Shown here: piece by piece, positions 58,057 to 64,000 of the stretch
How positions within the stretch are numbered: position 1 is the first letter of the stretch
Layout of the letters: the number at the start of each line of letters is the position of its first letter
DNA from: Dermacentor variabilis
Taxonomy: Eukaryota > Arthropoda > Arachnida > Ixodida > Ixodidae
Reading direction: 5' to 3'
Length of the DNA stretch: 64,000 nucleotides
NCBI RefSeq assembly: GCF_050947875.1
Contig: NC_134577.1
Location: 70,312,639 to 70,376,638, forward strand
Made by a program: the position numbers and the translations under genes
Notes under the pieces: model-generated
What the model was told of the DNA's origin: nothing
Database searches by the model: none
What the model saw: the letters and a program-made list of their open reading frames with translations, nothing else

Positions 58057-60887
58057 CTGCGCCGAGAAATTTCATTTAGTCACAAATACGTGGAGTGAAA
58101 GCTAACGGTGGACGAACGAAGGTTTTTAAGCGCTGCTCGTTGTGCTTCTTGGTGCACGATTATAAGTTGTACATGTTTCACAGTGCGTGTAGAACGAACA
58201 CAAAAGATAGACGCAAATGATACACACGCTGGGATGTTGAACAAGAACACACCTTAGACGGGAGGAAAGCAGAGGCATAACGAGCGCTAACCTTGTTAAT
58301 CCTGGGAATGTGAACAAAGTTCACCGGCAACACGCTCTAAGAATACGCACTTGGTACTAATTCGAGAGTTTTATTTTGAAAGTTCGTTATCGTTTTCATG
58401 CATGACACATCAAACACTGATGATATTGGTAGACATACTGCTTGCTCTACATGTGTGCTGCACATCAAGAATGCAGATACATTAGCCAACAGCGCGATTG
58501 ATGATATTGTCGCTACAGTGGCTCATGTGTAGTCTAAGTAGAATATATTCCAAGCTCCTTTAATCAATCCTGTCTATACATTCGTGTATTCCTTTCTTCG
58601 TTGATTGGGTACCTATGAAACAGGGCTCCGCTTCCAGTTCTTAAGATGCATGGCTAGCCCATGCTCCGTGCAGGGACGAAGTTTATGGAACGTCTTTATG
58701 GCATCAACACAATAAAGTGTTTACCGCATACCCTTTGCATGCAGCCTGTTTTTCCTTAGAGGGTCAGGTCAGTCCATGAATGATAGACTGCGTGAGCAAG
58801 CTAAAAATGTGAGAGAACCAAAGGAGAGGATGGCTAACTGTGGATTGCAAGAAGTGTGGACTCAATGTCCTGTGCTGTAGGTGCAAAGGAATCGCCAAAG
58901 CCCTCAAGGAATTGCGTCAATTTCTTTCGAAGGTTTCAATTTTTCGAACTTAGAGGACAGATGCGTCACTATGGCATCAAGGGCGTACTTGTACCCACTG
59001 ACTCAACAACTGTATAAATATAGCCAGTCAAACACAATGCCCCAACTTATAGTAAACGTAGACGTACGGCTGCCGAGTCGGCTGCATGTAAAAATACATA
59101 CCAAACTGGTGCACATGAGTGAATATTAGATACTTTCGAATATTCAATCGAATGTTGTGCTAATCAATGTTCGCATCGGCTTCAATTTAGGTATTCTAAG
59201 CTTTCAAGTGTACGAAATGAACAAGCATACGCATTTGCCCGCGCGAAAGCCGCGCCTCCAATTAAAACACCCCGGAAACAAAGAAAAAAGACACCTAAGT
59301 AACTATCTCACGCAAATAACTACATACAACGCCACAACATTTCTAAAATAACCGTCTCAATTGGCAGATGCATTAATTATCAGCGTCATATTTTCGCCAG
59401 CTGCTCTGCAACCCACCTCTTTGGCAACGCCCATATCGGAGAATTTCACCCTAAAGGTGGTTTCTTGGCAATATGGGTTATGCTGCTGTGAAACCACACC
59501 TCGAGAGGAAATTCACATATAAACCGCACATCGATTTTATTCTTACAATTACATTTCTCTTTCGTCTGTGCTATTGCAGAAAGGAATCCGTTAGGTACTC
59601 GCGCAGATTGAAAGCACGCAGCTGAATTGCCGCAACACTTCGTAAACTGCTGGCGTCGTTCAACGTTGCACTTCACAGCATTACGACCACTAACGACGGA
59701 CGAACGCGAAATGCCTACGCTGCCTCAACCACCGCAAAAGCACAAAAGTTCGCGGGAGCGTGTACACAAACTTACTGTAAAATTGCAGTTGCAAGAAATG
59801 TTGAACATGTATATTTGCGTGGAAATACCCGAATAACGGCCCTTAGAAAATGAACCGCCCCTGGAGACGAACACGTTGCCTTTTTTTTTTTTGCAAACAT
59901 TAGTAGATTGTCCACATCCGGCTCTTATGTGGAGGATTTAGTAAAATCCCACAACTATTCGAACGATTCGCTTCGAAATTATCTAATGGTGATTATTATT
60001 CGCTTCGACTTCTCTTCGAACCAACAAAATAATCATATTCGAAAAAAGCCTGTAAAATTAGTATCTGTTTAACGCCAGTGAAACAGCCAAGGTGAGAAGA
60101 AAAAGGTCGCAAGAACTAAATAACCGCGCGTAAAGATGTCCGGCTATATCTTCAGGGAAGCTGATGAAGGGATCTTCGTGAAATAGCGACGGTTTGGTCG
60201 ATGTGAAATGTCCACCAGGGAACAGCCAGCAGCATAGCTTGGGTCGCAGCTCCAAATTTGCTTGGATACGTAATTACCAAGGCCCACAAATAAAGGGTAC
60301 CTTAAGGATAGCTCATTGAAATAGACAAAGACTTCTTGGCGGGGTTTCTTTTTACTTTTTTATCAAGTAATCAAGATTATTGTGTAACCTGGAATTTTTT
60401 TACACATCGCGTTTCATCGCTGGAGCTGAGCTAGCAGTGGCGCAAATTGATCATGTTTTAGGAATAGCATCGGGGCTTTTTCTCTGTGATAAAGATAAGT
60501 ATCTCTTCATTTCAATACGTTGGTGCCATACCGTTCTTTTAATGATTTTAAAGAAAAAAAGGAACTTCGGTCTCTGTAAGAAGCTGAAACACAGCAAAGA
60601 CCAATAAAATGCTTGGATATAGCGAACGAATTCCACCGGGTGTAGAGGCACGTTTGAAAAAGTCTTCGGCCATCCCTGGGCTACGGCAGAACAGAGCCCA
60701 AGAACTTCCCAAGGGTGGGAGAGCTCTTTTGTACAGCATTGCTGGTCTCAGATGTACGACTTGCTCGGATTAGCACACACCTGCGGAGATCTTTTTTTTT
60801 TCTATCTTGCGCAGTTTCGCCTATTGTCGAGACCGAACAAGCACCGACCCTACACAACGTGCGCGCGCGCGCGATTCGCCCCTTTAC
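58057..60887 (-). other. M13 intron (2.8 kb)
   Basis: Bounded by |GTAAAG (60887-60882) and CAG| (58059-58057) on the minus strand, in matching phase. Nothing else recognised inside. Confidence 0.7.
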
Positions 60888-61321
60888 CATTTGTAGAAGT
60901 TGACCAGCAGACGTCGGTTCGTGTACAGCGCCACCGTCTGGACGGTGCACCAGGACAGGAACAGGTGCATCTCGCGCTCGCCGCGCTCCTTCCAGAGCGC
61001 TAGAAACGTTCTCACGAAACCCGGCTTGGTCGATGCGAAGACGATGTCCTCCGAGACGTCGACACCGTTGCGGCTAAGCTCGGCCAGCCATCGCTCCCGC
61101 GTCAGGCTCGGCACTGTGCCGAATATCTCCGCTGGGCCGAGCGTGCTGTAATTCGAAAGAAAGCCCGTTGTCTCTTGTAGCGCGCGCAGGTACCTCGTGT
61201 CCATCTGGTTGGTGGCGGCAAAGCTCACGGTGCCGTCGGTGTCATTCGCCGATGACTCGGTAACGCTGAGAAACTCCCGCCTGCGTATGGCATTGCAGAT
61301 GCGTTTCACAAGCACGGAAAG
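60888..61321 (-). CDS. M13 (neprilysin-like) pseudoprotease, N-domain exon (5'-most recognised)
   Basis: Donor |GTAAAG after 60888. The protein includes MDTRYLRALQETTGFLSNYS, RERWLAELSRNGVDVSEDIV, RTFLALWKERGEREMHLFLS and WCTVQTVALYTNRRLLVNFY. This is the pattern of the M13 N-terminal domain: the W-x-x-x-L segment, a D-x-V strand, then the helix with W...Q. The 5' border is not fixed. The open frame starts upstream at about 61321, and possible acceptors include TACGCAG| inside the segment. The canonical first M13 block (C-x-x-x-x-C ... P-C-x-D-F-Y-x-x-x-C-x-x-W) and any membrane anchor were not found to 64000, so the gene start probably lies beyond the window. Confidence 0.8.
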
Positions 61322-62840
61322 GTAGGGTGGACCAGATAATCTATTAACGTGTTTGCTGAATTATAACGCACCACTTTCTGTCTTCCGGGAAAAAAAAATA
61401 GTTTATTTTTTTACCGTGCGTGTTAAAAGTGCTGTGCAAATGCTAATCGCCCGGTGCAGAATCGCAACTCATTGTCTCTCAGACGACACGCCACCGGCGA
61501 CGCTCTGGCGCCACGTCGTGTGAATTATTGCCTTTGCGCGTCGCCCAAGAGAAAGAGGTTAGTCTGCGTTCGAGACAGCCGGAAAGCCCATACGCAGTCC
61601 TCACTTTACGCTGGTTCCCGCAGTCTCGAACGCAGATGACAGCGCGGCTGATCCTGGCTGATAGCCTACTGATGCAGTTTGGTGCACGCTCGCGTGTCTT
61701 GGGCCCTTCTGTCCTCATTAGTAAAAAGTACTCGCGGTTACTTGACTCACATGTGACGGCGAAATGAACTCCAAGCCATTTTACCTTGTGCGAATTGCAG
61801 TGTCATTATTTGCATTTCACGTGGCTACATTAGTAAAATATATATTAGAATTAGTATACGGAAGGCGCATCTTAGTTGATTCTAATTTACTAATGCAGAA
61901 GATGTGTTACCAGTTTGCCTCAAGTATTTAGCAGCCAATTTTCCGCATTTCACTACCGGCGTATTGTACGAAAATTATATAGGTGCACCCACTGCTACTA
62001 TTCATGTACCTCCTCGAAGAAAAGAACGGAAGTTGAGTTTAAAATGTAACATAGGAATTAAATTAAACTTTACCTTTTCTTTATTGTTGCCGTTCATTGA
62101 CGTAAATTTAATCTTTCACCCAAACAATCCTTTTTGATGGAAAATTCTACGTAGCGATACAAATGCCTGTGAGGAGACAAGAATAGCCTACTGAAACAAC
62201 ACGAAAGGCTACACGGGAAAAGTTTGACGTTGTTGACTAAAACTTGTCTTCCTAGATGTACAGCAATTTCACAGTTTAAGCACTATTATTTTATTTCAAA
62301 TGTTATACCAGCTATGCATTCCATGTTTTTACACTCGCTCGCGATTTTATTCAGTGCGAGTTGTTCGAGTTTGTTCAATGCAAGTAAAGTAAGCTAATCC
62401 GTAAATAAAAATTAAAAAGGAACGACGCTTGCGATTACGTCTTAAGTCTATATTTGAAAGTTGTAGCAAATTGTGTTTGAAGACAATTCTCTTGTTTTTA
62501 TTGTTACCAAACTCTTTTCTTCCTACGATAATCGTCGTCCAATTTGAGACTCTCAGCGCTAATGCAGTATTGACAGAGGGAAGCATCTGCATAGTCGCAA
62601 ACTCATTGTGTGACTACCTAATTTCGCGCGAAATGAAGAAATCAGTTTTGTTTTCACCAGCCGAGAGCAGGAGCACTCAGCTATGCCCTGCTTCTACACG
62701 GGGCTACAGTAGGGAATGACTCTAAACGAACGCCAATTATTCATGCTATAAACGCCTCAAGATTAATATCATGACCTATAGTTCTGCAGAACTGGGGCGC
62801 TATAACGTACAACTATTCCAAATTTTCTATTCCAATTCTG
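61322..62840. other. Unassigned stretch upstream of the recognised M13 exons
   Basis: No exon-like M13 block found on the minus strand. AT-rich with no named repeat. Confidence 0.35.
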
Positions 62841-63141
62841 CTATCAGCCCTGCACGATTGGTCAAAAACTTTTTTCGACCACGCCCACTTCACCTGTCTG
62901 TCACGCGACGTCACGAAAACCGCCATACCTCCCCACCTGATATGATGTGTACACGCTGATTATGCATGATTTGAAAGAAAAATGAAAAACAGTTATTTCT
63001 GATTCGACCCCTTTTCGCCATTAGCCCTCGGCTATTGGTAAAAAGTTTTCGGGCTGCACCCACTTCACCTGCCTGTAACGCGACGTCACAAAACCGCACA
63101 AACTCACCGCGTCAAATTGACGTGTACGCGATAAAGATGTA
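62841..63141. repeat. Two-unit direct repeat, offset about 177 bases
   Basis: Unit 1 (62841-62960: tcagccctgcacgattggtc, cccacttcacctgtctgtca, cgcgacgtcac, gtgtacacgctgatta). Unit 2 (63018-63141: ttagccctcggctattggta, cccacttcacctgcctgtaa, cgcgacgtcac, gtgtacgcgataaaga). They are clearly homologous but diverged. It looks like part of a tandemly built dispersed repeat. Confidence 0.75.
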
Positions 63142-63795
63142 TTAATATGCCGAACGAAACTTACCTGAAGTCTTACCTGAAAACGAAACTTGAAAGAATT
63201 CAAAGCCTAGCACTCCGTTTTATTTATTCCCGTTACTCCCGCTACGATAGCGGGACACTTCTCCGTAAAAGGGCTAGCATCTCGACGTTAGAATGCCGAC
63301 GACTAACTGCATGCATGAAATTTCTTTTTCTGTTATATCATGATTGCATCAACATAACTAAAGACGTATACCTAAAGCAGCCTCACCACCGCTCCAAAAG
63401 AACCAATCACGACTTGTGCATACGGCCATTTGCTGCAAGATGTAATTTATTCAAATTTTCTTTTTTTCCTCGATCCATAGAACTATGGAATAGCCTGCCC
63501 CGCCATATTGTGAATGATGTGTCAGTTGATGTTTTTGTTGCGAATGTTGAATCTTTCTTTGAAAATGCTTTCGTAAATGTGTTGTAGCCATAGCCTTCTT
63601 GATTATGAGTCATGAATTGTACGATTCTACAACTCTGCACACTTTTTGATTCTATTCTTTATATAAGTTATGTATCTTTTCATTCATGTTCCGGAACACC
63701 AAACCTGTTGTACCACCTATTGTACATTCCACTCCTGTCAGAGCCTGAGACAGGCTCACAGTATTATGAAATAAATAATAATAAATAAATAAATT
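63142..63795 (+). pseudogene. CR1/Jockey-like LINE, 3' end
   Basis: A continuous frame from about 63147 to 63587 encodes the C-terminal tail of a LINE RT. LERIQSLALRFIYSRYSRYD is followed by LECRRLTACMKFLFLLYHD and FSFFPRSIELWNSLPRHIVN. The F-F-P-R-x-x-x-x-W-N-S-L-P block is typical of CR1/Jockey-group elements and their relatives. A stop at 63586, about 170 bases of 3' UTR and the tail (AAATAATAATAAATAAATAA) follow. No internal stops in 146 codons, so it is a fairly recent 5'-truncated insertion. Confidence 0.8.
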
Positions 63796-64000
63796 TTCTA
63801 CGGAATAGCCGCAGGCTGCCCCGTTCCGAAAGGAATAAAAGATGGCTGCCGCTGATCGCTGAGACGCTGGCTACTCGCACCTGCCGGAGAGCATTGGTGT
63901 ATTTGCGTACAATAACACTTCTTGCGTGGCCATGTAACGTTTTCGAGCCCTTTCGGCACGTTTACCTACTCATTCTGCCAACGCTTCTTTGCTGAGGGCC
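63796..64000. other. Unassigned right edge
   Basis: aaaggaataaaagatggctg and following bases show no feature I can name. Confidence 0.3.

Overview
This window looks like accessory chromosomal DNA from a hard tick (Ixodida, probably a metastriate such as Rhipicephalus, Dermacentor or Haemaphysalis). It is AT-leaning and eukaryotic: its one cellular gene is split into exons with GT/AG borders. It is crowded with decayed copies of repeat types I associate with ticks: RTE-type LINEs with TGATGATGA tails, RNase H-bearing I/R1/LOA-type LINEs, Ruka-like tRNA-derived SINEs, Ty3/Gypsy-like LTR pieces, a Tc1/mariner relative and long (TA)n tracts. No prokaryotic operon, rRNA or CRISPR array is visible. 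Family names rest on recognition by eye.

Layout. 1-2.4 kb: a scrambled RTE retrotransposon on the minus strand. 4.0-4.3 kb: a foldback repeat capped by a tRNA-like cloverleaf. 4.6-5.5 kb: a dead Tc1/mariner-like transposase. 6.3-6.5 kb: a SINE. 7.5-8.9 kb: the 3' end of an RNase H LINE, next to a tRNA-like repeat. 12.9-13.3 kb: a cluster of tRNA B-box-like motifs. 18.3-18.7 and 20 kb: SINE-type repeats. 25.3-29.6 kb: an RTE element (-) split by a nested RNase H LINE (+). 29.7-31 kb: LINE remnants and a foldback. 34.0-35.5 kb: SINE copies, then two different palindromes followed by the same 15-base motif. 38.3-38.8 kb: an RTE 3' end. 40.4-41.9 kb: a broken gene of an uncharacterised, transposase-like arthropod family. 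45 kb: a SINE. 48-61.3 kb: the cellular gene. 62.8-63.8 kb: a tandem repeat and a CR1-like LINE 3' end.

The only convincing host gene is a peptidase M13 (neprilysin-like) gene on the minus strand. Four exons are recognisable: 60888-~61321, 57780-58056, 53999-54346 and 48002-48386 (C-terminus with stop). Two of the three joins match in splice phase (60888 to 58056, and 53999 to 48386). The middle join does not, so at least one exon between 54.35 and 57.78 kb is unseen. The N-terminal exons are not found and probably lie beyond the right edge. The zinc site is gone: the position of HExxH reads WALSA and the position of ExxxD reads VQILR, while the surrounding fold motifs and the reading frame are kept. 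This points to a catalytically dead M13 homologue rather than a decayed pseudogene.

The rest is mobile-element debris, useful for its structure: nested insertion, a chimeric junction, an in-frame duplication, foldbacks and one little-studied DDE-like family.
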